A DNA stretch of 64,000 nucleotides from JBBDYG01 sp040901765 (GTDB lineage: Bacteria > Planctomycetota > Planctomycetia > Pirellulales > Lacipirellulaceae): assembly GCA_040901765.1 (NCBI GenBank), contig JBBDYG010000108.1:9733-73732 (forward strand). Direction: 5' to 3'. Shown here in pieces: positions 37,996 through 46,971 of this stretch. How positions within the stretch are numbered: the first letter of the stretch is position 1; the number at the start of each line of letters is the position of its first letter. Below the pieces are notes generated by a model, which saw only the letters and a list, made by a program, of their open reading frames with translations, ran no database searches and was not told where the DNA came from. Both the position numbers and the translations under genes were made by a program.

Positions 37996-39636
37996 TTAGC
38001 GGAAGAACCAGCACATGCCCAGCGTGCAGGCGATGAGCAGACCGGCCCACAGTTTGTCGTTCTGCCACCACGCGCGGTGGAGGCCGTCGCCCGCTTGCCG
38101 CTGGCTCTTAAAGCGCTTCCAGGTGTACTGCTCGCGCTCGGCGTCGCGCTCGTGCCGCGTCGCGAAGCTCACTACGAGCAGCACTCCGTAACAGGCCAGC
38201 GTGGCCAGACCGGCACGGTGAAAAGCCTGCAGCTTGTGGTCGAATCCGTAATAGGAGGCCTGTTCGAATAGAATCGACAGGAAAGGCCCTGCCAGAATGC
38301 AGACGAACGAAGCGGTCCGGGTCACCAGCGGCTGCAAGATACCGGCCACGTAGGCCACGATCACGCCCGGCACCAGGTAGGCGTTGTAGTTCACCATTTC
38401 GTTGAAGATGCCCGCTTCCTGGCGGTAGCTCAGCGACAGCCAAATCGCCGCGCCGACCATCAGCATCATCGACGCGCGACCGACCCAGATCAGCCGCCGC
38501 TCCGAAGCATCGGGCTGAATATACTTCTTGTAGATGTCGAAGGTGAACAGCGTTGCGGTCGAGTTCATCATCGAGTCGATCGTGGACAGAATCCCCGCCA
38601 CAAGGCCCGCCATCACCAAGCCCACCAAGCCGTATCCCGCCGGCAGCAATTCGCGCGTTAGCCCCGCGAACGCGGTATCGCTTTCAGTCGCGGGATCAAT
38701 GGCCAAGATGTAACCGGCCGCCATGCCGGGCACGATGCACAGAAACGGGATCAGCAACTTGAAGAAGCCCGCCGTAATGGTTCCCATGCGGGCATCCCAG
38801 TCGGTGCGGGCGCCGAGCGTCCGTTGCACGATGAACTGATTGGTGCCCCAGTAGTACAGGTGCAACACCATCAGCCCGCTGAAGACGCCGGTCCACGGCA
38901 ACTCCGGATGGCTGGCCTCGAAGAAGACGTGGAACTTTTCGGGCTGCTTTTCGAGCAGGCCCGACAGGCCGCCGACATTGGGATGCCAAATCGCCAGCAC
39001 GGCAATCAACCCGCCGCCGATGAGCAGCAGCAGGCTCTGGACGACGTCGTTAAAGATGTCGGCTTTCAGCCCCCCATAGAACGTGTACGCGCCGGCCACT
39101 CCGGCAAACAAAAAGACGGCCATTTGGTAGCTGATCGCATAGGGCGAATCGGCCGTCAGCGTGGCGACGGTGAGCGCGCCGAGAATCATCGTGCCAACCA
39201 TCTGAATCAGCAGAAACGCCATATTGGTAATCGAGTAAACCAACCGGCTGCGGTCATCGAATCGGCGACCGAGATACTCGGAGAGCGTGTACAGGCCCAT
39301 GCGGCGATAGAATGGCAGAAAGAAATAGCAGAGCATGAGCAGCCCGAAGATCGCGCCGAACTCGAAGTTCGCCTGCGCGAAACCCTCCTTCAGCCCGGCC
39401 CCCATCATCCCCACCATGTGGTGCGAACTGATGTTCGTGCCAAAGATCGAGCCGGCCACGGCCCACCAGGCAACGGTCTTGCCGGCCAAATAGTAGTCGG
39501 TGGTGCTGTCTTCCTTGCGCCCGATCCACATGCCGAACACGGTAACGCCCAACACCGTGCCGACCACCACCACAACATCCAGCCACTGCAGCGGAACGCT
39601 GGCCTGAGCGATAAGCATCGGAAAGGATGGGGACAT
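37996..39636 (-). CDS. Sodium:solute symporter (SSS family)
   Basis: 546 residues from the ATG at 39636, chosen because the upstream 50 in-frame residues are not hydrophobic and look non-coding. About 13-14 membrane helices; the first is LDVVVVVGTVLGVTVFGMWI. SSS hallmarks include DYYLAGKTVAWW (start of helix 2), GTNISSHHMVGM, AGAYTFYGGLKADIFNDVVQ and the TM8-type GLVAGILSTIDSMMNS. The protein couples Na+ entry to uptake of a sugar, amino acid or related solute at the inner membrane; the FYGGLKAD.. motif is seen in sugar-type members, but the substrate cannot be read. The C-terminus ends with an extra helix (LLIACTLGMCWFF). It is divergent from the PSCyt gene, with 164 bases between. Confidence 0.92.
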   Translation of the reverse strand: MSPSFPMLIAQASVPLQWLDVVVVVGTVLGVTVFGMWIGRKEDSTTDYYLAGKTVAWWAVAGSIFGTNISSHHMVGMMGAGLKEGFAQANFEFGAIFGLLMLCYFFLPFYRRMGLYTLSEYLGRRFDDRSRLVYSITNMAFLLIQMVGTMILGALTVATLTADSPYAISYQMAVFLFAGVAGAYTFYGGLKADIFNDVVQSLLLLIGGGLIAVLAIWHPNVGGLSGLLEKQPEKFHVFFEASHPELPWTGVFSGLMVLHLYYWGTNQFIVQRTLGARTDWDARMGTITAGFFKLLIPFLCIVPGMAAGYILAIDPATESDTAFAGLTRELLPAGYGLVGLVMAGLVAGILSTIDSMMNSTATLFTFDIYKKYIQPDASERRLIWVGRASMMLMVGAAIWLSLSYRQEAGIFNEMVNYNAYLVPGVIVAYVAGILQPLVTRTASFVCILAGPFLSILFEQASYYGFDHKLQAFHRAGLATLACYGVLLVVSFATRHERDAEREQYTWKRFKSQRQAGDGLHRAWWQNDKLWAGLLIACTLGMCWFFR

Positions 39637-39800
39637 GAGTGTTTCCGCCTGGAGGAACGGGGTGCGGATTGAATTTAGCGAGCAAGCGGGCGGGATGGAA
39701 GGTGTCGCTGAGCCGGGTCTTCTTTTACCCGTGCGCGCCATGTGCGATAATGGGCTGAGTCGTCTATGACCGATGAGAGTGCGCACATCACGGTACGGGC

Positions 39801-42581
39801 ATGAGACCGTTTATCTTCATCAAGCTGGTGATTTTCGTGCAATCGCTGTCGGCGATACCCGCGCTGGCCGAGAAGGTCGATTTCGTGCGCGACGTGCGGC
39901 CGATTCTGCAGGCGCATTGCTACGCTTGCCACGGTGCGGAAAAGCAACGCAGCGGTTTGCGGCTGGACATTAAGTCGGAGGCGTTTAAGGGTGGCGACGC
40001 CTTTGGACCCAGTGTCATCGCGGGCCAGTTGGAGGACAGCCCGTTGATTCAGTTGGTGCGCGAAGACGATCCCGAGCTGCGGATGCCGCTCAACGGCGAT
40101 CCGCTCTCCGCCGAAGAAATCTCAACGCTTTCGAAGTGGGTCGACGAAGGTGCCGTTTGGCCGGACGGCGAGGATCTTGCCAAACTCGCAGATCCACGCG
40201 ATCACTGGTCGTTCAAGCCGGTCGTGCGGCCCGATCCACCCGCGGCGTCCGATAGCACGTGGCCGCGGAATGACATCGACCGCTTTGTCTTGTCTCGCCT
40301 GGAGCGGTCGGGCTTGCAACCCGCGCCAGAGGCCGATCGCGTCACCTGGTTGCGACGCGTGTACTTCGATCTCATCGGCCTGCCACCGTCGCCCGAAGTG
40401 GCGGAGGCGTTTGTGAACGACCGCCGCGCGGGCGCCTATGAGCGAGTCGTGGACAGCTTGCTGAAGTCGCCGCGCTATGGCGAGCGCTGGGCCCAGCACT
40501 GGCTCGACGTGGTTCGCTACGCGGATACGCATGGCTTCGAGGTGAACACGGAGCGGCCCCATGCCTGGCCTTATCGTGATTACGTCATCGAGGCGTTCAA
40601 CAACGACACGCCGTACGACCGTTTCATCCGCGAGCAGATCGTCGGCGACGCGTTGGAAAAAGACGCGGCGACGGGCTTTCTCATCACGGCCTCGGTGCTT
40701 TTACCCGGGCAGATTGGCCAGGATGCGCCTTCGATGCGACTCGCGCGGCAAGATTCGCTGGACGAAATCGTAGCCAACATCGGACAGACGTTTCTAGGAC
40801 TGAGCGTTGGTTGTGCCCGCTGTCACGATCACAAGTTCGATCCCATTTCGCAGCACGATTACTACTCGATGCAGGCTTTCGTGGCAGGCGTGGAATATGC
40901 CGACCGCGAATTGCGCACTCCCGAGGCGGAAGCCCAGCGGGCATTGGCGGCGCGGCTCGCAGCCGAGTTGGCAAAGATCGAACAGCAGCTTGCGCAGCTC
41001 GTGCCACTTGCAAAATCGGGCGCCGAGCGCTCGCCTGTAAACGCTCGCCTCAATACCGATCGCTTTGCCGCAGTGACAACACGGCGTTTGCGTTTCACGA
41101 TTCTAAAGACGAACAATCTCGAACCATGTATTGATGAACTGGAGGTCTTCAATATCGCGGGGCAAAATATCGCATCCGCCGCAGTGGGCACGATAACCAC
41201 TTCATCGGGCGACACGCTCGTGGCCGACCGGCACGAGTTGCGCTTCGTGAACGACGGTCATTATGGGAACTCGCGAAGCTGGATGTCGAACGAGACAGGC
41301 AGCGGTTGGGTCGAGCTTGAGTTTTCCGAAGAGCAAACCATCGACCGCGTCGTGTGGGGCCGCGATCGCGAAGGAACGTACAGCGACCGACTGGCCACCG
41401 ACTATCGGATTGAAATCGCCGATTCGTCGGGCGATTGGAGAACGGTTGCGGATGCGGCCGATCGCGCGGAGTTTCAGCCCGGCACCGACCAAAACGTTTT
41501 TTCAACGGAAGGTCTTAGCAAGGCTGACGCCGCCGCCGCGAAGCGCTTGCAGGCGGAACGAGACAAGCTCAAGGAGCAGGTCGCTGCCGCCGCCACTGGA
41601 CATGTCGCATTCGCCGGCACGTTCCGAACTCCGGATGCCATTCATCTGCTCGCCCGCGGCGATCCAGAGCAGCCGAAAGACGAAATCGTTCCGGCGGTGC
41701 CCAGCGCGTTTGGCGATCTTCAACTCCCGAAAGACACTGTGGAGCAGCAGCGACGGCTGTCGCTCGCCGATTGGATCGCGAGTCCGCAGCACCCGCTCAC
41801 GGCGCGCGTGATGGCGAACCGTATTTGGCAGGGGCATTTCGGTATTGGCTTGGTCGATACCGCTAATGATTTCGGCCTCAATGGCACCGAGCCAACGCAT
41901 CCCGAACTGCTCGACTGGCTGGCTTCCGAATTCGTTGGCTCGGACTGGTCCATCAAGCACATGCACCGACTCATCGTGCTGTCGGCCACCTATCGGCAGT
42001 CCGCGCGACACGACGCGGTCGCGGACGCCAAGGATGCCGATATACGACTGCTGTGGCGCTACCCGCCGCGGCGTCTCGACGGAGAAACGATTCGCGATTC
42101 AATGCTGGCCGTGAGCGGCAGGCTCAACCTGAAGATGGGTGGGCCGGGCTACAATCTGTTCGATCAGCGCGGCGGTTTGGCCGGCTTCGAGCCGATCGAG
42201 TCTTTTACGGGCGACGGCCTGCGCCGCATGATTTATGCCCACCGAGTCCGTCGCGAGCGCGATGCGGTGTTCGGAGCGTTCGATTGCCCCGATGCCGGTC
42301 AGAGTGCCGGCCGACGCCGCGAGTCCACGACGCCAATTCAAGCGCTGAATCTTTTTAACAGCCGCTTCACGATCGAACAGGCCGACGCGTTTGCGGCTCG
42401 CGTGACGGCCGACGCCGGTACCGATTCGAAAGAGCAAATCGAGCGCACCTACCAGCTTGCTTTGAGCCGCGATCCCCGCCCCGAGGAAATCGCCGACGCC
42501 GAGCCGGTTGTGAAACAGTTCGGGATGGCTACGTTGTGCCGGGCGCTGTTCAACAGCAATGAGTTTCTGTTCCTGCCGTGA
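39801..42581 (+). CDS. PSCyt1/DUF1549/DUF1553 cytochrome-type planctomycete protein
   Basis: 926 residues with a signal peptide (FIFIKLVIFVQSLSAIPALA). Order: PSCyt1 domain with haem motif CYACH (about residue 41) in VRPILQAHCYACHG; DUF1549/PSCyt2 (about 150-370), including RYGERWAQHWLDVVRYADT and a second CxxCH in GCARCHDHKFDPIS; an inserted discoidin-like beta region (about 420-570; FTILKTNNLEPCIDELEVFN, GSGWVELEFSEEQTIDRVVW); then DUF1553/PSD1 (about 650-920; ANRIWQGHFGIGLVDTANDF, RRLDGETIRDSMLAVSGRLN). The family is restricted largely to planctomycetes and verrucomicrobia and is nearly always next to a DUF1501 gene, as here. A role in electron transfer or polysaccharide oxidation is proposed in the field but unproven. 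Confidence 0.93.
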   Translation: MRPFIFIKLVIFVQSLSAIPALAEKVDFVRDVRPILQAHCYACHGAEKQRSGLRLDIKSEAFKGGDAFGPSVIAGQLEDSPLIQLVREDDPELRMPLNGDPLSAEEISTLSKWVDEGAVWPDGEDLAKLADPRDHWSFKPVVRPDPPAASDSTWPRNDIDRFVLSRLERSGLQPAPEADRVTWLRRVYFDLIGLPPSPEVAEAFVNDRRAGAYERVVDSLLKSPRYGERWAQHWLDVVRYADTHGFEVNTERPHAWPYRDYVIEAFNNDTPYDRFIREQIVGDALEKDAATGFLITASVLLPGQIGQDAPSMRLARQDSLDEIVANIGQTFLGLSVGCARCHDHKFDPISQHDYYSMQAFVAGVEYADRELRTPEAEAQRALAARLAAELAKIEQQLAQLVPLAKSGAERSPVNARLNTDRFAAVTTRRLRFTILKTNNLEPCIDELEVFNIAGQNIASAAVGTITTSSGDTLVADRHELRFVNDGHYGNSRSWMSNETGSGWVELEFSEEQTIDRVVWGRDREGTYSDRLATDYRIEIADSSGDWRTVADAADRAEFQPGTDQNVFSTEGLSKADAAAAKRLQAERDKLKEQVAAAATGHVAFAGTFRTPDAIHLLARGDPEQPKDEIVPAVPSAFGDLQLPKDTVEQQRRLSLADWIASPQHPLTARVMANRIWQGHFGIGLVDTANDFGLNGTEPTHPELLDWLASEFVGSDWSIKHMHRLIVLSATYRQSARHDAVADAKDADIRLLWRYPPRRLDGETIRDSMLAVSGRLNLKMGGPGYNLFDQRGGLAGFEPIESFTGDGLRRMIYAHRVRRERDAVFGAFDCPDAGQSAGRRRESTTPIQALNLFNSRFTIEQADAFAARVTADAGTDSKEQIERTYQLALSRDPRPEEIADAEPVVKQFGMATLCRALFNSNEFLFLP

Positions 42582-42607
42582 GACTTTCGATGGAGAGCGC
42601 CGTAAAC

Positions 42608-44038
42608 ATGCTGTTGGACCGCCGCAGGTTCCTTGCCGATACGGCCACCGGGCTGGGATCGATTGCGCTTACCAGTCTCTTGTGTGGTGATGGTCTGCTC
42701 GCCGCCACGTCGCCAGCGGTCGACCCCGCACGCCCCTACGCGCCGCGTGGAGCGCATTTTCGACCGCCGGCAAAGAACGTGGTCGTTATTTTCTGCGCCG
42801 GCGCAGTGAGCCAACTTGAGACCTGGGATTACAAGCCCGAGCTGATCAAGCGAGACGGTCGACCGCTTGCCGGCGGCCCCGCGGTCACCTTTCAAGGCCC
42901 GGCGGGAAATCTAGCCCGGCCGCAATACACTTTCCGACCCCGCGGCGAGACCGGAAAAATGGTCTCCGACATGCTGCCGCATCTCGCTGCGTTGACCGAT
43001 GACATCGCGTTTATCCATTCGCTTACAAGCAAGACCAACACGCACGGCCCGGCCGAGAACTTTCTTTCGACCGGCTTCGTGCTCGACGGTTTTCCGAGCC
43101 TTGGCTCGTGGGTCACCTACGCGCTGGGCAGCGAGAATCAAGAGCTTCCCGCGTTCGTTTCGATTCTCGATCCGCGGGGCGTACCGCAGAACGGTTCCAA
43201 CAATTGGGGCCCCGGCTTTCTGCCGGCGGCATTCCAGGCGACAACGATCAGTGCCACAGAGCCGGTGCGGCACCTGATGCCGGCCGCGGGTTCCCCCGCC
43301 GAGGATCGTGCTGCCCAGGCGCTGCTGCGGAAAATGAACGAGCGGCACCGAGAGCAGCATCCCGGGGATGAAAAACTCTCGGCGCGGATTGCTAGCTACG
43401 AACTGGCGGCGCGGATGCAACTCAGCGTTCCCGATGTGACTGATTTGTCCTCGGAGCCGGAGCATATCCTGAAATTGTACGGAGCGACCGATGTATCGAA
43501 CCCGACAAAAGCCGCCTTCGCTAGGAACTGCATTCTCACTCGGCGACTCATCGAACGGGGCGTCCGTTTCGTTCAGCTTTTCAATGGAGCCTATGCCAGC
43601 GGCGGCGAGCTTAACTGGGATGGGCACAACAACTTGAAGGCACAGTACGACAAACACGCGGCGATTCTCGATCAGCCCGCCGCCGGCCTCATTCTGGATC
43701 TCAAGCAGCGCGGCTTGCTGCAAGACACTCTTGTTGTCTGGTGTACCGAGTTCGGCCGCATGCCCATGTTTCAGAAGGGAGCTTTGGGCCGCGACCACAA
43801 TCCCGATGGTTTCACTTGTTGGCTGACCGGCGCGGGCGTCAAGCCCGGCGTCAGTCACGGGGTAACCGATGAACTGGGCCTCAAGGCAGTCGAGGACATC
43901 CACCCGCTTTACGATCTGAATGCCACGATCCTTCACCTGCTGGGCCTAGACCATGAGAAGCTGACTTTTCACCACAACGGTATCGAACGCCGATTGACCA
44001 ATGTGGAAGGTCACGTAATTCGTGAAATCGTGGCGTAA
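42608..44038 (+). CDS. DUF1501 protein (Tat-exported, sulfatase-like fold)
   Basis: 476 residues from the ATG at 42608 with GGAGAG (42594-42599) upstream. A GTG at 42578 overlapping the previous stop (GTGA) and an ATG at 42593 are alternatives. The N-terminus is a twin-arginine signal, LDRRRFLADTATGLGSIAL. The body has the DUF1501 markers KNVVVIFCAGAVSQLETWDY, FSTGFV-like and LGSWVTYALGSENQELPAFV stretches, RGVRFVQLFNGAYASGGELN, WDGHNNLKAQYDKH, VVWCTEFGRMPMFQ and GRDHNPDGFTCWLTG-type motifs. These conserved Asp/His positions resemble the alkaline phosphatase/sulfatase fold. It almost certainly acts with the PSCyt protein upstream; substrate unknown. Confidence 0.92.
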   Translation: MLLDRRRFLADTATGLGSIALTSLLCGDGLLAATSPAVDPARPYAPRGAHFRPPAKNVVVIFCAGAVSQLETWDYKPELIKRDGRPLAGGPAVTFQGPAGNLARPQYTFRPRGETGKMVSDMLPHLAALTDDIAFIHSLTSKTNTHGPAENFLSTGFVLDGFPSLGSWVTYALGSENQELPAFVSILDPRGVPQNGSNNWGPGFLPAAFQATTISATEPVRHLMPAAGSPAEDRAAQALLRKMNERHREQHPGDEKLSARIASYELAARMQLSVPDVTDLSSEPEHILKLYGATDVSNPTKAAFARNCILTRRLIERGVRFVQLFNGAYASGGELNWDGHNNLKAQYDKHAAILDQPAAGLILDLKQRGLLQDTLVVWCTEFGRMPMFQKGALGRDHNPDGFTCWLTGAGVKPGVSHGVTDELGLKAVEDIHPLYDLNATILHLLGLDHEKLTFHHNGIERRLTNVEGHVIREIVA

Positions 44039-44059
44039 AAGTTAGTGCGGCTGCGACGA

Positions 44060-45493
44060 TCACTGCTCGGAGAAAGCATAGAGATGCCCGGCAGTGCGTA
44101 CGTAGAGCACGTCATCCGCAATGGCGGGCGTCGCGGCGAGGCGTTCGCCGAGCGGGGGATTCTTCGCTACGACTTCTGGCGTCTTTGATCCCGCTTTCAA
44201 CACCGTGATCGTTCCGTCGGACAAGGACGAAAAGTAGATGTGCCCATTGGCAGCCACCGGAGAAGCGTAGTAATCTCCCGCGGCAACCGCCCGCTTCTGA
44301 TACAACTCGTCGCCCGTCGTCGCGTCGTAGGCGGTTACGATTCCGCCGTCCTTCACCATTACATATTGACCTTCATACACGATCCCGGACGGGACATAAG
44401 GCAAGCCACCGGCCTGTTGCCACTTAATGTGCGTTGCCGTCACGTCGCCGGAGCCGCCAGGCTTGAGCGCGAAGGCCCTGTTCTTCGATGCGGCCATCAA
44501 GGCCTGAGTATTTTCCCATTCCGCGCGCGTCAGCGCGTCATCCTTGTTTTCGTCGATGGCATCGAAGAATCCCTTCAGCGGGGTGGCTTGCAACTCCTTT
44601 TTGGAGAGCGATCCATCGCTGTCGGCGTCGCCCAGAAGCATCAGAGTGAACGCGGGAAGCTTGAAGGCGGTGTCACCTGCGGCTCCCGGCGACCAAGCGG
44701 CAAAATAGAGATCGCCGGCGGCGGTCACCGGCGACGTGCAAGACGCCGTCGGCATGCCTTCGACAAACCACTTTTCCTCGCCGGTCTGAAGGTCATAGCC
44801 GATGAGCCTGCGATGCCCCGCGGCCGCGATCTGCTTCCCGGTGGGTGTGTCCCACACCACCGGTGTACTAAAACCGCCCTTGGACGTTCGCGTCTTTTCC
44901 CACTTTATGTCACCTGTGGTTGCATCGAGCGCAATGATTCTCGAGTCGTTCCCCTCATCGCGCAATAGCACCACTGTGTCATCTGCAATGACGGGCGACA
45001 CCCCCGAGCCATAATTGCCCAAGGTCGAGGCCGGCGGCAACTCAAGCTTCCAAAGCTCGTTCCCGGCTAGGTCGTAGCAGAACAGACCGCACGATCCGAA
45101 ATAAGAAACGATTCGCTCGCCGTCGGTCGCGCAAGTCGAAGCGGCCGGGCTGCCTTCCGTTTTGTGATGCTCCTCCAACTCACCCGCCGGCGCGTTCGCT
45201 CGCCAGACCTCGCTGCCGTCCGCGCGGTCGTAGGCAATGGTGTACAACTTCCTGTCGTCAACCGCCGTAATCACCAGTTGATCGCCGACGATGATCGGGG
45301 AAGAAAGCCCGCTAGGCGCGGGCACCTTCCACTTCACGTTCGTTTCGGGGCCGATCTCGATCGGGGGTTTCTCATCGATCGCGATGCCCGATCCATTGGG
45401 CCCGCGGAACCGCGACCACGCGTGGCCGTTCTCGGCGGCATTCGCTGGGACGTTGATCGCCATAGCCAACAACAGGGTGATGAGTTTGCTCAT
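44060..45493 (-). CDS. PQQ-type beta-propeller protein with inserted EF-hands
   Basis: 477 residues with a signal peptide (LITLLLAMAINVPANA). The propeller strands are WSRFRGPNGSGIA, VKWKVPAPSGLSSPIIVGD, LYTIAYDRADGSEVWR, GNELWKLELPP, GYDLQTGEEKWF, YDATTGDELYQK and VLYVRTAGHLYAF, the BamB/PQQ-dehydrogenase-like repeat without dehydrogenase residues. At about 280-325 a pair of EF-hand loops (DADSDGSLSKKELQ and DENKDDALTRAEWE) interrupts the propeller. Such PQQ-like/EF-hand proteins are frequent in planctomycetes and sit near DUF1501 genes; their ligand is unknown. It is the last gene of the minus-strand run, 149 bases after the aminotransferase, and faces DUF1501 tail to tail (21 bases). Confidence 0.88.
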   Translation of the reverse strand: MSKLITLLLAMAINVPANAAENGHAWSRFRGPNGSGIAIDEKPPIEIGPETNVKWKVPAPSGLSSPIIVGDQLVITAVDDRKLYTIAYDRADGSEVWRANAPAGELEEHHKTEGSPAASTCATDGERIVSYFGSCGLFCYDLAGNELWKLELPPASTLGNYGSGVSPVIADDTVVLLRDEGNDSRIIALDATTGDIKWEKTRTSKGGFSTPVVWDTPTGKQIAAAGHRRLIGYDLQTGEEKWFVEGMPTASCTSPVTAAGDLYFAAWSPGAAGDTAFKLPAFTLMLLGDADSDGSLSKKELQATPLKGFFDAIDENKDDALTRAEWENTQALMAASKNRAFALKPGGSGDVTATHIKWQQAGGLPYVPSGIVYEGQYVMVKDGGIVTAYDATTGDELYQKRAVAAGDYYASPVAANGHIYFSSLSDGTITVLKAGSKTPEVVAKNPPLGERLAATPAIADDVLYVRTAGHLYAFSEQ

Positions 45494-45642
45494 GCTATTG
45501 CCCTTGAATCCGGTTATGCACTCCTAGACGGCTAACCGTTAGCGTATACCCCGGGAGAAGCAGCCGGTAGTGGGCGGGAAGCACGGCTTGAACTATCCGG
45601 CGTTGCCGTCGGCGCGGACCAATGATCGGCGGGATTCGTGAG

Positions 45643-46932
45643 TCAATTTATATTTGCTATGCTGTGGTCGATCGCATTCACTGCCAATTCGAGAGCCTGG
45701 TCATCGTGCGTGGCTCCCACGTACCAGCGGCCGTCTGGCAGCAAATAGACGCCCTGGTTGAGCATTTCCATGCGAAAACGAGTGTAGGCCTCCGCATCCG
45801 ACCGTAGCGTTTCGCGGTAGTCGCGGGGCGCCTGCGATACTCCCCAGTGAACGTTGAAGACGGTTCCCGCGCCGCACACGACCAAGGGTTGTCCGTGGCT
45901 TTCGGCCGCCGACGTGATTTTGCGCCACAGACTTTGGCCGTGGGCATGCATTTTGGAAAAGGCATCGCCGTCGGCAAGCACCTCAAGCGCGGCGCTGGCT
46001 GCGGCCAAGCAGATCGGGTTGCCGTTATAGGTGCCGGCGTGAAACGTTCGACCATCGCGCAGCACGTCGAACATTTCCTTCCGACCGGCTACGGCCGACA
46101 AAGAGAACCCCGCTGCGATGGCTTTGCCATAGACGGAAAGATCGGGCGCCAGCTTATAGTATTCGCGCGCTCCGCCGGCCGCGAGGCGAAAGCCGGTAAT
46201 CACTTCATCGAAGATCGAAACCGCGCCGTGACGCCGGCAAAGTTCGATGAGTCCCTGCAGAAAGCCTTCGCGGGGTTCGCAGCAACCGCTGTTTGCCAAC
46301 AGCGGCTCCGTGATGACCGCGGCGATGCCGTCCCCGACGTGATCGAACGCCGAGCGCAGGCTCTCGATGTCGTTCCAGGGCAGAACGATCGTGTCGGCAA
46401 ACTCATTTGGCGGTTGACCCCCGCAAGTGGCTTGCGACTCGCTCGGTTCTCCGCCGGTCGGATGGTAGCTGACTAACACGTTGTTCATCCAGCCGTGATA
46501 ATGGCCTTCGAACTTCACAATCTTGTTCCGCCCCGTGAGCGCCCTGGCGATGCGCACCGCGGCTTGCACGGCTTCGCTGCCGGTATTGGAGAAGATCACC
46601 TGTTCGATGCCCGGAACCAGCTCGACGATTTGCCGCGCCACGCGGATTTCCAATTCGTGCTGAGCGCCGAACGTGTAGCCCCGCTGAAGCTGCGCCGCGA
46701 CCGCGTCGTTGACCCGCCGATGATTATTGCCGAGGATCAGCGGCCCCCAGCCGAGCGTATAGTCCAGGAAGCGATGGTTATCGACGTCCCAAAAATACGG
46801 ACCCTGCCCGCGGTCGAAATAAAGCGGAGTCGGCGTCACGCGGCGGCGCATCCCGCTGGAGACGCCGGTGGCGAGAACTTCGCTCGCCGATTGGTGCAGC
46901 CGCTCGGAGCCGGGGAATTGGATGTTCGTCAT
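45643..46932 (-). CDS. Class III PLP-dependent aminotransferase, glutamate-1-semialdehyde aminomutase-like
   Basis: 429 residues from the ATG at 46932 (the longer frame would need a TTG). Family marks: DVDNHRFLDYTLGWGPLILG, FSNTGSEAVQAAVRIARALT, KFEGHYHGW, the Asp of FDEVITGFR and the PLP lysine (about K270) in YGKAIAAGFSLSAVAGR, then FHAGTYNGNPICLAAA. Overall it resembles HemL, but its position between an SSS symporter and a propeller gene, among glycan-type genes, points to a catabolic or amino-sugar role rather than haem synthesis. It could interconvert an amino and oxo group on a sugar- or amino-acid-like substrate. The substrate is inferred only by context. Starts 39 bases after the symporter stop. 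Confidence 0.88.
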   Translation of the reverse strand: MTNIQFPGSERLHQSASEVLATGVSSGMRRRVTPTPLYFDRGQGPYFWDVDNHRFLDYTLGWGPLILGNNHRRVNDAVAAQLQRGYTFGAQHELEIRVARQIVELVPGIEQVIFSNTGSEAVQAAVRIARALTGRNKIVKFEGHYHGWMNNVLVSYHPTGGEPSESQATCGGQPPNEFADTIVLPWNDIESLRSAFDHVGDGIAAVITEPLLANSGCCEPREGFLQGLIELCRRHGAVSIFDEVITGFRLAAGGAREYYKLAPDLSVYGKAIAAGFSLSAVAGRKEMFDVLRDGRTFHAGTYNGNPICLAAASAALEVLADGDAFSKMHAHGQSLWRKITSAAESHGQPLVVCGAGTVFNVHWGVSQAPRDYRETLRSDAEAYTRFRMEMLNQGVYLLPDGRWYVGATHDDQALELAVNAIDHSIANIN

Positions 46933-46971
46933 GGAAGCTTGTAAGTGCGCCAAGTCGGCGCGACTCCGAGA

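Noticed and set aside
42911..43936. 341-residue open frame on the minus strand
   Set aside because: Antisense to the well-supported DUF1501 gene; no ribosome site or recognisable motif.
45643..46932. Calling this gene hemL
   Set aside because: The family match is clear, but no haem genes surround it and the context is glycan-type, so orthology is unproven.
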